From the NCBI RefSeq assembly GCF_023702675.1, contig NZ_CP098478.1, positions 992,001 to 1,056,000 on the forward strand: DNA of 64,000 nucleotides, given 5' to 3'. This document shows, in pieces, positions 54,584 to 62,911 of the stretch. Positions within the stretch are counted from its first letter, which is position 1. Each line of letters starts with the position of its first letter. The DNA is from Acinetobacter sp. C26M (GTDB lineage Bacteria; Pseudomonadota; Gammaproteobacteria; Pseudomonadales; Moraxellaceae). The notes below the pieces were generated by a model. It made no database searches. It was given only the letters and a program-made list of their open reading frames with translations, and had not been told where the DNA came from. The position numbers were made by a program, and so were the translations under genes.

Positions 54584-56047
54584 TTACTTTAAATTTGGAT
54601 CTGCTTTCTTTAAAAAAAATCTAATGATAATTTTTTGCAACCATGTACCATATGGTGGATAGAATAATTGAGTAGGGAACAATCGATGACGTTTAAAAAT
54701 TGTTTTTGCGTGTGATAATTCATGAAAACCTTCTATTCCATGGTATGACCCAATGCCTGAATTACCAATTCCACCAAATGGTGCATCATGGTTTATTGCA
54801 TGCCACCCCCAGTCATTAATAGTTACACCGCCAGAATGTGTGTGTTTTAAGATCAAGTCACACTCTTCTTGGTTATGAGAGAAGCAATATAGAGCTAAAG
54901 GTCGCTCATTAGATTTGATGAAATTAATAGCTTCACTTAATGTTTCATATTCAACTACAGGAAGTATTGGTCCAAAAAGTTCTTCCTTCATAATTTTCAT
55001 TTCTGTTGTGCAGTTTAAAATAATATGAGTTGGCATACGACGAGGAAACTCTAAAGATTTGTATTCTGCACAAGGAATTATTGTTGCACCTTTTTCCTCT
55101 GCATCTTTTAGCATATCTTGAATTCTTTTTAGATGTTTGTCGTTAATAATTGAGGTGTAATCTGAGTTTTCACTTATATCTTGACCAAACATATTACAAA
55201 AACTGCTTTTGCAATTTAAGACGAATTGATCAATTTTATTTTTAGGAACTAATGCATAATCTGGTGCTATACATATTTGACCACTATTAGCTGTTTTTCC
55301 ATGTAAAATTCTTTTTGCTGCATCGCTAATTGGATAGTTTTCAGTTACGAGTGCAGGGGATTTACCACCTAATTCGAGAGTTACAGGCGTTAAATTTTCT
55401 GATGCTGAGCGCATTACTATTCGACCAACTGCAGGAGAACCAGTAAAAATTATGTGATTAAAAGGTAAATTAGTAAACTTAGAGGGATCACTTATTTCTT
55501 CACCGAAAACAGCTACTTCATTTTCATTGAAAACCTCAGATATCATCTTTTTAATTACACTATTAGTAATTGGTGTAAATTCAGAAAGTTTTATCATTAC
55601 TCGATTACCTGCAGTAATAGAAGCAATTAATGGACCTAAAGCTAAATAGACTGGAAAATTCCATGGTACGATTATTCCAACCACTCCCTTAGGCTGATAT
55701 AAAATTTCTAAACTATTTGATTTAAATAATAATTCTGTTTTACGTTTACTAGATCGTGCCCAGTGACGAATATTTTTAATCGCGTGATCGATTTCAAAGA
55801 TAGAACTAAGTAAATCCATTAATTTAGATTCATCTAAAGATCTTGAGCTAAAATCCTTACTAATAGATAAAGATATAACATCTTGATATCTAATAATTTG
55901 TTTTTTAAGTAGGATTAATTTATTACGCCTATTTCTAATTTCAGGATAAGGTTGTTCTATGGCTGCTTCAACTTGTCTAAAAAAAATATTTTCCATATTT
56001 TTGATAGCAGAATTTCTAGCAGGAAGATCTTTATCTGTTAATTTCAT
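54584..56047 (-). CDS. Coniferyl-aldehyde-dehydrogenase-like ALDH
   Basis: This ALDH has 487 residues from ATG 56047; the frame is open to 56080, but the longer start adds a hydrophobic tail with no binding site. Core motifs are GIIVPWNFPVYLALGPLIAS, KLSEFTPITN, FTGSPAVGRIV, LELGGKSPA, NSGQICIAPDYALV with the catalytic Cys, EELFGPILPVVEY and APFGGIGNSGIGSYHG. The last two and the C-terminal segment LFPTQLFYPPYG with a basic-hydrophobic tail place it with CalB-type or membrane-associated fatty-aldehyde dehydrogenases. The substrate could be a phenolic or long-chain aldehyde. It is divergent from the 163-residue gene, with a strong palindrome between. Confidence 0.88.
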   Translation of the reverse strand: MKLTDKDLPARNSAIKNMENIFFRQVEAAIEQPYPEIRNRRNKLILLKKQIIRYQDVISLSISKDFSSRSLDESKLMDLLSSIFEIDHAIKNIRHWARSSKRKTELLFKSNSLEILYQPKGVVGIIVPWNFPVYLALGPLIASITAGNRVMIKLSEFTPITNSVIKKMISEVFNENEVAVFGEEISDPSKFTNLPFNHIIFTGSPAVGRIVMRSASENLTPVTLELGGKSPALVTENYPISDAAKRILHGKTANSGQICIAPDYALVPKNKIDQFVLNCKSSFCNMFGQDISENSDYTSIINDKHLKRIQDMLKDAEEKGATIIPCAEYKSLEFPRRMPTHIILNCTTEMKIMKEELFGPILPVVEYETLSEAINFIKSNERPLALYCFSHNQEECDLILKHTHSGGVTINDWGWHAINHDAPFGGIGNSGIGSYHGIEGFHELSHAKTIFKRHRLFPTQLFYPPYGTWLQKIIIRFFLKKADPNLK

Positions 56048-56182
56048 TTTGTTAAATTCCAATAAAAATATAAATTTCAATGTATTACAAATTTTTTGTA
56101 TCTTGTTTTATACATACATCCAGCATTTAAAGTTGTGTCAATAAATAAATATTTGAATATAAAAAACATGATCACTAAATTT

Positions 56183-56220
56183 AGATTGATTTTAATTAAC
56201 GTGTTTATTAAAATCAATCT
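56183..56220. promoter_or_regulatory. Long palindromic operator between divergent genes
   Basis: Two 18-base arms (56183-56200 and 56203-56220) around GT form an almost perfect palindrome with one mismatch. The inner core is TTAATTAACGTGTTTATTAA. It lies between the aldehyde dehydrogenase and the 163-residue gene. Best operator candidate for one or both TetR proteins. Confidence 0.8.
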
Positions 56221-56370
56221 ATCGAATAGTGTTTTTGCAAATTTTCACTAAATCTTGCAGATCAATGCTGTTTAAAAAATAGACACACTTTGGGGGAGGA
56301 GGGCTTGCTTGAGTTCTGACCCATTAGTTGTTTTGAAAATAAGTAGTTTTAAAAAGTAGGACGGAATGAA

Positions 56371-56862
56371 ATGGCTTCTAGTAAATTTATGAAAGGCATG
56401 AAATATGAAATTGCAAATCGTGCTTTTGCATTAAATGCTATTGAGCGAATATCAAATAGGGTCAAAGGGCGACCAGAGTATATATTTTGGAATTCATATG
56501 TTGAGTTAGAAAAATTTAATGCTCCACAATATTTGAAATTTGCAAAAAAGTTGGGCGTAGATCCAACACCTTCATTTTATACAAGAACAAGAGCTTGGAG
56601 CACTAATCTCATTCCAACTTTTCTTTTTGGCCCTACCCTTAAACTAGTTTACGTGCTAACAAAAGTTTATTTGAAGGATTTGAAAAAAATTAGAGATTTA
56701 GGGCCCTTAGAAGATATGAAGTTCTTAAATTATATGGTTGCTCAAGAAGAGTTTCAAATTGAATTAATGGAACTAGCAATTGAAAAAAAATATAGCGAAA
56801 TAAAATCAAAGACATCTGATTTTATAAACCTATATACGAACGCAATCAAGCTTGATAATTAA
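56371..56862 (+). CDS. Unknown helical protein in the TetR-controlled block
   Basis: This 163-residue protein has AGGACGGAATGAA before the ATG. I do not recognise a family. It is mostly helical, with GRPEYIFWNSYVELEKFNAP and QYLKFAKKLGVDPTP, a hydrophobic stretch at about 85-105 (LIPTFLFGPTLKLVYVLTKV), and an acidic helix MVAQEEFQIELMELAIEKKY. The E-x2-N and EE-x3-E spacing recalls ferritin-like helices, but no clear di-iron set is seen. It is followed by a FadL-type porin 37 bases later, so the two probably form an operon for uptake or oxidation of a hydrophobic compound. Confidence 0.65.
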   Translation: MASSKFMKGMKYEIANRAFALNAIERISNRVKGRPEYIFWNSYVELEKFNAPQYLKFAKKLGVDPTPSFYTRTRAWSTNLIPTFLFGPTLKLVYVLTKVYLKDLKKIRDLGPLEDMKFLNYMVAQEEFQIELMELAIEKKYSEIKSKTSDFINLYTNAIKLDN

Positions 56863-56899
56863 TTATCAAAACAATATTAAAGACAACAAGGATGATGTT

Positions 56900-58138
56900 A
56901 TGAAATTTAAATATTTATTTGTTTGGGTTTTATTTGTAAGCCCAATAACAGAAATTAATGCAGCGATGGACCAATCTGGACAAAGCATTATGCCTTTTTT
57001 GGAAAGTGGCAACTATACAGAATTTGGAATTGTAGTTGTAGACCCCAGTGTTTCTGGAAAAGTAAGAAATCGACAAGATTTAGTAAATGATCCTAGTAAC
57101 TTAAATTTAGGTGAAGTTGCAAACTCGTTCCAGTTTTATAACTTTGCGCTTAAACTTAAACTTAACGAGAATATAAATTTAGGACTTCTATTTGATCAGC
57201 CATTCGGCGCTAATGTAAGCTATCCATTACGAAGTAATAATAGCTTTTCTGATAATCAATTTAGTCAAAAAGGTACTTCTGTAAAGGTTGATACAAAAAA
57301 TTTAAGTTTAATATTAGGATTATCCCCATTTAAGAATTTTCAAATATTTGGTGGGCCTGTTTATCAAGAAGTGAAAGGAGATATTTCACTTAGAGGAAAT
57401 GCCCATACCGAAGCTTTTAATGGATATAATGCTAGTTTTAAGAGAGATGCAGAAATTGGTTGGCTAACAGGATTAAGTTATGAAATACCAGAAATAGCCT
57501 TAAAAGCAGCCATAACTTACAGATCTAAAATAAAATATGAAATGGTCGTAACTGAAGATAATTTTAATGTACCTTTAGATTATGTAAAGAATGAAAAAAC
57601 AAAATTAGAGACTCCTCAATCAATAAATTTAGATTTTCAAACTGCGATAACTGAAAATGCTCTTATATATTCCAACTTGAGATGGGTAAACTGGAGAAAT
57701 TTTGAAACTCGTCCAACACAGTTTGGGGCTCTGTCTGAAATACTTACCACTCAAGCAACTGCTGGGGATTACAAAAATGGATTTAGCTTAGATTCATATA
57801 AAAAAGATCAATACAGCGCAACTTTTGGATTGGGATATCAAATAGGGGATAGATGGGGCATATTTTCAGATGTAGGTGTGGACTTAGGTACAGGGAATCC
57901 TACCTCTTCATTAGGACCTATTAACAATTCAAGATCTATAGGAATAGGTTTTAAATATAATCCAAAGGCTAACTATTTTATAGCAGGAGGCTTTAAATAT
58001 TTTTGGTTTGGAGATACGACAACTCAAGATGGAACATACTATTTACCTATAGATGGTATAAAGAATGTCGCTGAACAAGCCGATTTTAAAAACAATAACG
58101 CAATGGCGTATGCTTTAAAAATAGGTTATCAATTCTAA
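56900..58138 (+). CDS. FadL/OmpP1-family outer membrane channel
   Basis: This protein has 412 residues from ATG 56900 (AAGGAT 7 bases upstream); an earlier in-frame ATG at 56852 overlaps the previous gene. The signal peptide ends near SPITEINAA. FadL-family features are the hatch-like N-terminal part, SFQFYNFALKLKLNENINLG and LGLLFDQPFGANVSYP. Alternating beta strands follow, such as IALKAAITYRSKIKYEM and NALIYSNLRWVNWRNF. The terminal aromatic residue is in YALKIGYQF. It imports hydrophobic substrates through the outer membrane. Pairing with an aldehyde dehydrogenase suggests uptake of a fatty or aromatic compound that is then oxidised. Confidence 0.88.
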   Translation: MKFKYLFVWVLFVSPITEINAAMDQSGQSIMPFLESGNYTEFGIVVVDPSVSGKVRNRQDLVNDPSNLNLGEVANSFQFYNFALKLKLNENINLGLLFDQPFGANVSYPLRSNNSFSDNQFSQKGTSVKVDTKNLSLILGLSPFKNFQIFGGPVYQEVKGDISLRGNAHTEAFNGYNASFKRDAEIGWLTGLSYEIPEIALKAAITYRSKIKYEMVVTEDNFNVPLDYVKNEKTKLETPQSINLDFQTAITENALIYSNLRWVNWRNFETRPTQFGALSEILTTQATAGDYKNGFSLDSYKKDQYSATFGLGYQIGDRWGIFSDVGVDLGTGNPTSSLGPINNSRSIGIGFKYNPKANYFIAGGFKYFWFGDTTTQDGTYYLPIDGIKNVAEQADFKNNNAMAYALKIGYQF

Positions 58139-58219
58139 TATAATTTTTAAAACTATTGTTTTTAAATTTTTTCTGTTAATTGATATTTTTTATTTTAGCT
58201 GATAGATTCGAGTGTATAA

Positions 58220-58648
58220 ATGAGATTGCTATTATTTTTTATGTTTTTTCCAACATTTACTCATGCTGTAGACCCTTTGAATGGAACTAGTTGGAAGACT
58301 ATAGATGATAAAATAAATAAACCAACAGCAATTATACAGTTTAAGGAGGAAAAAAATGGATCTTTAAGTGCAACAATACAAAAAATTTTAGTCTCAGGTG
58401 AAGAAGATAAATGTAAGAGTTGTGAGGGTGAATATCGTAATAAGTCTTTGATAGGCATGGTTTTTCTTACGAAATTAAAGAGAGTTAAAAATAATGAATA
58501 TGATGGAGGAAAAATAATAGACCCTGACACAGGTAAATATTACAATTTTAGTGTGAAAATAGATAATACAGGGAGGAAATTAACAGGTAGGGCATATATA
58601 GGTGTATCACTTGTAGGAAGGAATCAGACTTGGTATAGATTTGATTAA
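58220..58648 (+). CDS. DUF2147 domain periplasmic protein
   Basis: This 142-residue protein has a short signal peptide (LLLFFMFFPTFTHA). DUF2147 features are NGTSWKTIDDKINKPTAIIQ, then EDKCKSCEGEYRNKSLIG with the C-x2-C pair, GGKIIDPDTGKYYNF, LTGRAYIGVSLVGRNQTWYR. The fold is a small periplasmic beta-barrel whose role is unknown; members often lie near fatty-acid or envelope genes. It follows the FadL-like gene by 81 bases and is likely in the same unit, ending at the terminator at 58678. Confidence 0.88.
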   Translation: MRLLLFFMFFPTFTHAVDPLNGTSWKTIDDKINKPTAIIQFKEEKNGSLSATIQKILVSGEEDKCKSCEGEYRNKSLIGMVFLTKLKRVKNNEYDGGKIIDPDTGKYYNFSVKIDNTGRKLTGRAYIGVSLVGRNQTWYRFD

Positions 58649-58677
58649 TTAAAAAAATATTAGAATTAATTAATCGG

Positions 58678-58715
58678 AATAGAGTTAGGTAAAATAATTC
58701 TGACTCTATTTTTAT
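58678..58715. terminator. Bidirectional terminator between DUF2147 and TetR 2
   Basis: AATAGAGT (58678-58685) pairs with ACTCTATT (58703-58710), extended by T-G and A-T pairs, and is followed by TTTATTTT. Confidence 0.75.
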
Positions 58716-58743
58716 TTTGATAATATTTAAAGTAATCGTGTAA

Positions 58744-59379
58744 TCATTGTTTTAACCCTGCGATTAAAGCACGTATTGAATTTTCTTTTATTTTTTCTGA
58801 AATTTTTAAGTGGTATTTAGGGATGTTAATCATGCTTAGAGCAATACCAAGGATGGTACAAAGTAATATACTTCTAATTTCTTCTGGACTTCCTGCTTTT
58901 AGTTTACCTCGTGATTGAGCCTCTCTAATAACGCGTGTATAAATTTCTAATTGAAAAATTGCGGATTTTTTAGAACAGTATTCTTCTTCAAAATCTAAAT
59001 AAGTATCTTCAATTAGTAAAATAGCTTTGTAGTCACCTGGACGATTTACCCAAAAATTTAATTGAACTAAGCAAAGATTTTCTAATCGATCCGATTCACT
59101 ACTTGTTTTATAACACTCCTCTAATTGAATTGTCAGGTCTATATAAACAACTTCTAGAATTTGATTTAATAACTCTCTTTTACTTGGAAATAATGCATAA
59201 AGCGTTGCAGGCAAGCAGTTTGCTTTGCCTGCAATTTTTCGCATGGATACACCGTTATATCCATGAATTGCAAATAACTCTCGAGCTGCCTGAATGATTG
59301 TGTTACGGCTAGCAGTTATTTGATCCGCTGAACGAGGAGGACGTCCGCGACGCATTGAATTGATTTGTTTGTTTGTCAT
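58744..59379 (-). CDS. TetR-family regulator 2
   Basis: This protein has 211 residues from ATG 59379. Upstream in-frame TTG (59415) and ATG (59406) codons lie within the operator-like palindrome, and the chosen start gives an N-terminal tail of the same length as TetR 1. The tail MRRGRPPRSADQITASRNTI precedes the helix-turn-helix YNGVSMRKIAGKANCLPATL and YALFPSKRELLNQIL. The DNA-binding half is nearly the same as in TetR 1, so both may bind one operator type, while the ligand halves differ more. It probably represses itself. Confidence 0.85.
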   Translation of the reverse strand: MTNKQINSMRRGRPPRSADQITASRNTIIQAARELFAIHGYNGVSMRKIAGKANCLPATLYALFPSKRELLNQILEVVYIDLTIQLEECYKTSSESDRLENLCLVQLNFWVNRPGDYKAILLIEDTYLDFEEEYCSKKSAIFQLEIYTRVIREAQSRGKLKAGSPEEIRSILLCTILGIALSMINIPKYHLKISEKIKENSIRALIAGLKQ

Positions 59380-59387
59380 ACTTGTTA

Positions 59388-59412
59388 ATTTATTAAACTT
59401 GTTCATTAAAAT
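59388..59412. promoter_or_regulatory. Operator-like palindrome upstream of TetR 2
   Basis: On the minus strand the site reads TTAATGAACAAGTTTAATAA, matching the TTAATnAACrnGTTyATTAA pattern of the sites at 44741, 44901 and 56183. It lies immediately upstream of ATG 59379. Confidence 0.6.
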
Positions 59413-59415
59413 CAA

Positions 59416-59940
59416 ATTTAATTTTAATAAAAATTGTTAATTTTAATAATATTTTGGAATTCTAATAAAATTAAATACTAAATATTGAAATTTTATCTAT
59501 AGAATCATATGGTTTTTTATAACGTTAATATATTGAAATAGTAATTGGTTATAAATAAGTTTTTGAAAAATATATCTATTATCTGTTTGGCTGGTGGGAG
59601 CTATTTTTCTCTGTAATTTTTATTGTCAGTAAGCGAAGCATTGGTGTCTATAAATCAAAATTCTTATTGAATAAGAAATATACAAATTCATTGTCAATAT
59701 AATTATTTAGCCCAATAGCCTATTTAATTTTTCGTTTTTCAAGATAGCCTACAGTGTAATAAGATTCTTCTACTGCAGTTGGAAATTTTTGAATATGAAT
59801 ATGTCTACAGAATTTACACTGCTAATCTATTTTATTTGCTGATCAATCACTGAAATTTGAACTAAACTCATGTTTTGTAAACAGTAATTTTTTAGGGGCA
59901 ATAACCTGCAAGCAGAGAGCAGCTTATTTGATCATTAAAC
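59416..59940. other. A/T-rich gap without genes
   Basis: I see no gene, strong hairpin or known repeat in these 525 bases. They separate TetR 2 from the decayed element DNA. Confidence 0.5.
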
Positions 59941-60420
59941 TGGGCGGTATATCTGTACAGGAAACTGTGAAACTTGACAAAGCCTTAGACAAAATAGGAT
60001 TGCACAACATTCATTTCCATCACCTGATTTATGTCAACTGACTCAATGTGGGCTTTGTATGCTTTATGTCAATCTAGATAAATTGGATGAGCTCGGAACT
60101 TTTATTTTTAGAACCACTGGTTTTAACAGCATCCGAACTTTGACGGCACGACTTCGTTACTAGCATGTAGCTTCAGGTGACCTACTTTCATGTCTGCCTT
60201 TGTAACTGACCGTAAGTTGGAAAAGTACGACGCAAAGTTATCGAACACAGATTTACTATGTGGATTTAACTTTACGAGATTGGGTTAATTTACAAGAAGC
60301 TATTACTTCAGTCAAACAGATTGATGCGCATCACGGTAGAGGTGTTTGATCAGAAAGCTTAAGATCATGTATCACGACAGGGGGAATGTTCACTTTATGA
60401 TAATTGATATTGTTGAGTAC
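59941..60420 (+). pseudogene. Remnant of the Cys-rich RDF-like element gene
   Basis: This DNA follows bases 25741-26230 of the intact gene, with shared blocks such as TCACCTGATTTATGTC-like, TTTTTAGAACCACTGGTTTT, AACAGCATCCGAACTTTG and CTACTTTCATGTCTGCC. It carries a frame-breaking TAG (in GTTACTAGCATG), a lost GG codon and other frameshifts. It belongs to a decayed third copy of the element backbone that ends at scar 4. Confidence 0.85.
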
Positions 60421-60561
60421 ATAAATAGATGAGATAAGATCGTAATCGAGGCACCCTTGACTTAAGGATACTCAGAAAGCCAAAGGGTCAAGTTTGGGTA
60501 AATTTTAATTTTATAAAAATGAAATTAAAATAAAACAGTAGGTTATTAATTAAGTTCAACT

Positions 60562-60582
60562 GACGCCATATCCACCAAAATT
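60562..60582 (+). repeat. Attachment-site-like scar 4
   Basis: GACGCCATATCCACCAAAAT repeats the end of ssrA with one inserted base. The preceding TTCAACT is shared with scar 2. It follows the RDF-like remnant, just as an element's right end should. Confidence 0.65.
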
Positions 60583-60633
60583 AGCTATATAAATCAGCCG
60601 CTTATCTAAGGAAGCTTTTTTATTACCACATTT

Positions 60634-60655
60634 TCTCCACATTTAAATGTGGAGA
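60634..60655. terminator. Palindromic terminator-like hairpin
   Basis: TCTCCACATT (60634-60643) and AATGTGGAGA (60646-60655) form a 10-bp stem separated by two bases, with T and A tracts on both sides. Confidence 0.6.
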
Positions 60656-60698
60656 TAAAAAAAGAGACTTATTAAAGGTCTCATCAATAGAAATCAGT

Positions 60699-60773
60699 TT
60701 AATCAATTGTCAGCTTTGCAATTTCAGCCTTATTTTTATCGCCGTGCATCCACTTTGCATAGCGTTTCATCAT
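60699..60773 (-). pseudogene. Short fragment, possibly an integrase C-terminus
   Basis: On the minus strand a 24-codon end of a frame reads MMKRYAKWMHGDKNKAEIAK before TAA, with stop codons upstream. The RYAKWM... tail resembles C-termini of some Acinetobacter phage integrases, but the match is from memory and short. It lies just beyond scar 4. Confidence 0.3.
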
Positions 60774-60794
60774 CTATCAAACAATTCGATAAAT

Positions 60795-61011
60795 AAGCCA
60801 AACAGTATGGTTTTATCAAGAAGCGTTGGATCATGTTGCACCTCAAAGCAATAGTAATAATTGTTTTGAGGAGGGAGCAGAAGAGGGGCTAGATATCATT
60901 GAAGAATTCTGTACAGATGAATCCAGATCAGAGCCGCAGAAAACGCATGAACTTAAACATGCACAGGATATCCAGAAAGGGTTACAGCAGTCAGTGCAAG
61001 TTTTCAATTAA
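60795..61011 (+). pseudogene. Second remnant of the RDF-like gene (C-terminal end)
   Basis: WFYQEALDHVAPQ is followed by EEGLDIIEEFCTDES and HAQDIQKGLQQSVQVFN. This is the C-terminus of the intact protein at 25462 (FYQEALDHVARQ ... VQDIQKGLQQSVQALN). A stretch of 31 bases, from AGGATATCCAGAAAGGG onward, is identical to the intact gene. The open frame from 60826 is therefore a fragment, not a gene. It is separate from the remnant at 59941, so at least two backbone copies decayed here. Confidence 0.85.
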
Positions 61012-61034
61012 ATGATATTAATGTTTTATAAAAA

Positions 61035-61070
61035 TAGCCCAAGAACATATTTGGGCTAGTATTTTTTAAC
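61035..61070 (-). terminator. Terminator of the hydrolase operon
   Basis: TAGCCCAA (61035-61042) pairs with TTGGGCTA (61051-61058) around an 8-base loop. A(5) on its left gives the T tract for the minus-strand operon ending at 61106. Confidence 0.8.
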
Positions 61071-61105
61071 ATAAAAAATAAACTAATTAGTATTAGTCAT
61101 GAGGT

Positions 61106-62041
61106 TTAGGATGTTTGCATAGTCTGTATCTGTTCTAAAAAGTTTAATTGATATTTAACTGTCTTTGGAAAATAGGGCTCGAAGTATGGATCAAAATGAT
61201 CTGCATCCATTTCGATTACTTGAAGTAATGGATTACCAGCATTTTTTATTTTTTCAGGCACAAATGGAGCTACCGTGTCATGTGTTGCACCAATGATTAA
61301 CATCGGAATTTTTATATCTTTTAATTTTTTCCACGGTCGATAAAAGCTTACTGTTAATAAAGAACGAGCGGTTACACGATTATCGTATTTCTTAGCATTA
61401 TGAGCATGTAATGCCGTTTGAAGTGCTTCCCAAGCTCTATCTCTATCCATTGAGCCAAATTCTCCTACCTCTGATAAAGTTGGTATATGTACAGGTGAAC
61501 CTGGTTTAACAAAGTCTACAAAGCCCAGACTGATAAATTTTGCTAATTTGGTAATTGGGACAGCCCGAACTGCTGCCAAGCCATCTAGCATAGGAACTTG
61601 GATAATGGCGCCTTTTAAATCAGGATGCTGCTCAGCAAGGTCAACAACATGCCCACCCCCAAATGAAGTGCCCCATAAGTAAATCGCATGTGCATCTACT
61701 TGCGTTTGATTTTTTAGGTGTGCCAAAGCAGCATTAGCGGTTTTTACACGTGTCCATGGATTAATATCCTGACGAGGCCAGCCACTGCTTAACCCCCAAC
61801 CAGGATAGTCAAATTCCATTACAGCAAATCCTGCTTTAACAAAATGATTAATGTAAGGGAGCGTTAGTAATTGTTGAATGCTTCCCCATCCACCTAGCAT
61901 GAGAATTGCGGGATATTGCTTTTTATCTGTTTCCAACGGGGTGTGGAGTGTCGCAGCACATGTTATACCATCCATCAAGAATGTAGATTTTTGGGCTAAG
62001 TTTTCTATTTTTGATATGTCTGGATAAATACGATTTGACAT
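61106..62041 (-). CDS. Alpha/beta hydrolase
   Basis: This 311-residue hydrolase has the nucleophile elbow GTSFGGG (in YLWGTSFGGGHVVDLAEQHP), the acid in IGATHDTVAP and the His in MDADHFDPY. The oxyanion region is LMLGGWGSIQQL. It has no signal peptide. The YcjY/DLH-like layout suggests an esterase or a hydrolase of a small activated compound. It is the third gene of a minus-strand operon with a short-chain dehydrogenase (55-base gap), under the divergent TetR gene at 63625. GAGAG precedes the ATG. Confidence 0.88.
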   Translation of the reverse strand: MSNRIYPDISKIENLAQKSTFLMDGITCAATLHTPLETDKKQYPAILMLGGWGSIQQLLTLPYINHFVKAGFAVMEFDYPGWGLSSGWPRQDINPWTRVKTANAALAHLKNQTQVDAHAIYLWGTSFGGGHVVDLAEQHPDLKGAIIQVPMLDGLAAVRAVPITKLAKFISLGFVDFVKPGSPVHIPTLSEVGEFGSMDRDRAWEALQTALHAHNAKKYDNRVTARSLLTVSFYRPWKKLKDIKIPMLIIGATHDTVAPFVPEKIKNAGNPLLQVIEMDADHFDPYFEPYFPKTVKYQLNFLEQIQTMQTS

Positions 62042-62096
62042 AGTTCTCTCACTTTTCTCTGCTATTAAAACGGTAACAAATTGAGCCAGTTCACTT

Positions 62097-62891
62097 TTAT
62101 TGTTTAAATGGATTCATGTGATTACCAAGAAAATATTGAAGTGAAATTGGTAAAGGACGAACACTACTCGCAATCACTTTATTAACTAAACCTGGTACGC
62201 ATACAGGCTTACCATTCATGACAGCATCCCAGCCTTCTTTGACGACTTGTTCTGGTTCCTGCCAAAGAACTGAGGGTAGGTTATTCGCTGCATCACGAGT
62301 ACCCATCACGTCATGAAATTCACTATGTGTGAATCCAGGACAAAGTGCCGTGACATGAATACCCTGTGGTTTCAATTCCATATCCAGTGACTGAGAAATA
62401 TCTAAGACGTAATGTTTGATTCCAGTGTAAAGAAGACTTGCACCTGGCGGCGAAAATGCTGCGAGTGAGGAAAGGTTAATAATACGTCCCCAACCATTTT
62501 CCTGCATTTTAGGTAGGACTCTATGGCAAAGTTCTGTCACACTCGTGATCATCAATTGGATTTCGGCTGCTAGTTTTGACCATGGCGTTTCAGCAAATGC
62601 AGTTTTGCCCGACAGACCTGCATTATTAATAAGAATATCTATGGTGATTCCTAAGCTATCAGCATAAGACATAATTGCAGCTGGTGCGGATGGGTCATTC
62701 AAATCAGCAGCAAAAATATTGCAGTTGATATTGTATTTTTCAACTAATTCAGCAGCTAATTCTTTCAATCGCTCTTCACGTCGTGCGACTAATAATAAAG
62801 AATACTTCTCTTTAGCTAAATGGTGTGCAAATGCTTTACCAATCCCAGCAGAAGCACCTGTAATAAGTGCAGTACGATTTTTCATAGTCAT
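62097..62891 (-). CDS. Short-chain dehydrogenase/reductase
   Basis: This 264-residue classical SDR has the cofactor motif TGASAGIGKAFAHHLA with ARREERL after strand 2 (Arg suggests NADPH). INNAGLSG and the catalytic INLSSLAAF...YTGIKHYV (Ser-Tyr-Lys) follow, then CPGFTHSEFH. It belongs to the DltE/YqjQ-like branch. The substrate is unknown. It starts 21 bases after the stop of the 188-residue gene and belongs to the same operon. An ATG two codons in is an alternative start. Confidence 0.9.
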   Translation of the reverse strand: MTMKNRTALITGASAGIGKAFAHHLAKEKYSLLLVARREERLKELAAELVEKYNINCNIFAADLNDPSAPAAIMSYADSLGITIDILINNAGLSGKTAFAETPWSKLAAEIQLMITSVTELCHRVLPKMQENGWGRIINLSSLAAFSPPGASLLYTGIKHYVLDISQSLDMELKPQGIHVTALCPGFTHSEFHDVMGTRDAANNLPSVLWQEPEQVVKEGWDAVMNGKPVCVPGLVNKVIASSVRPLPISLQYFLGNHMNPFKQ

Positions 62892-62911
62892 TTTATTTAC
62901 CTATATGAAAT

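Noticed and set aside
60826..61011. 61-codon open frame as an independent small gene
   Set aside because: It is the C-terminal remnant of the RDF-like gene and the homology continues upstream of its first possible start codon.
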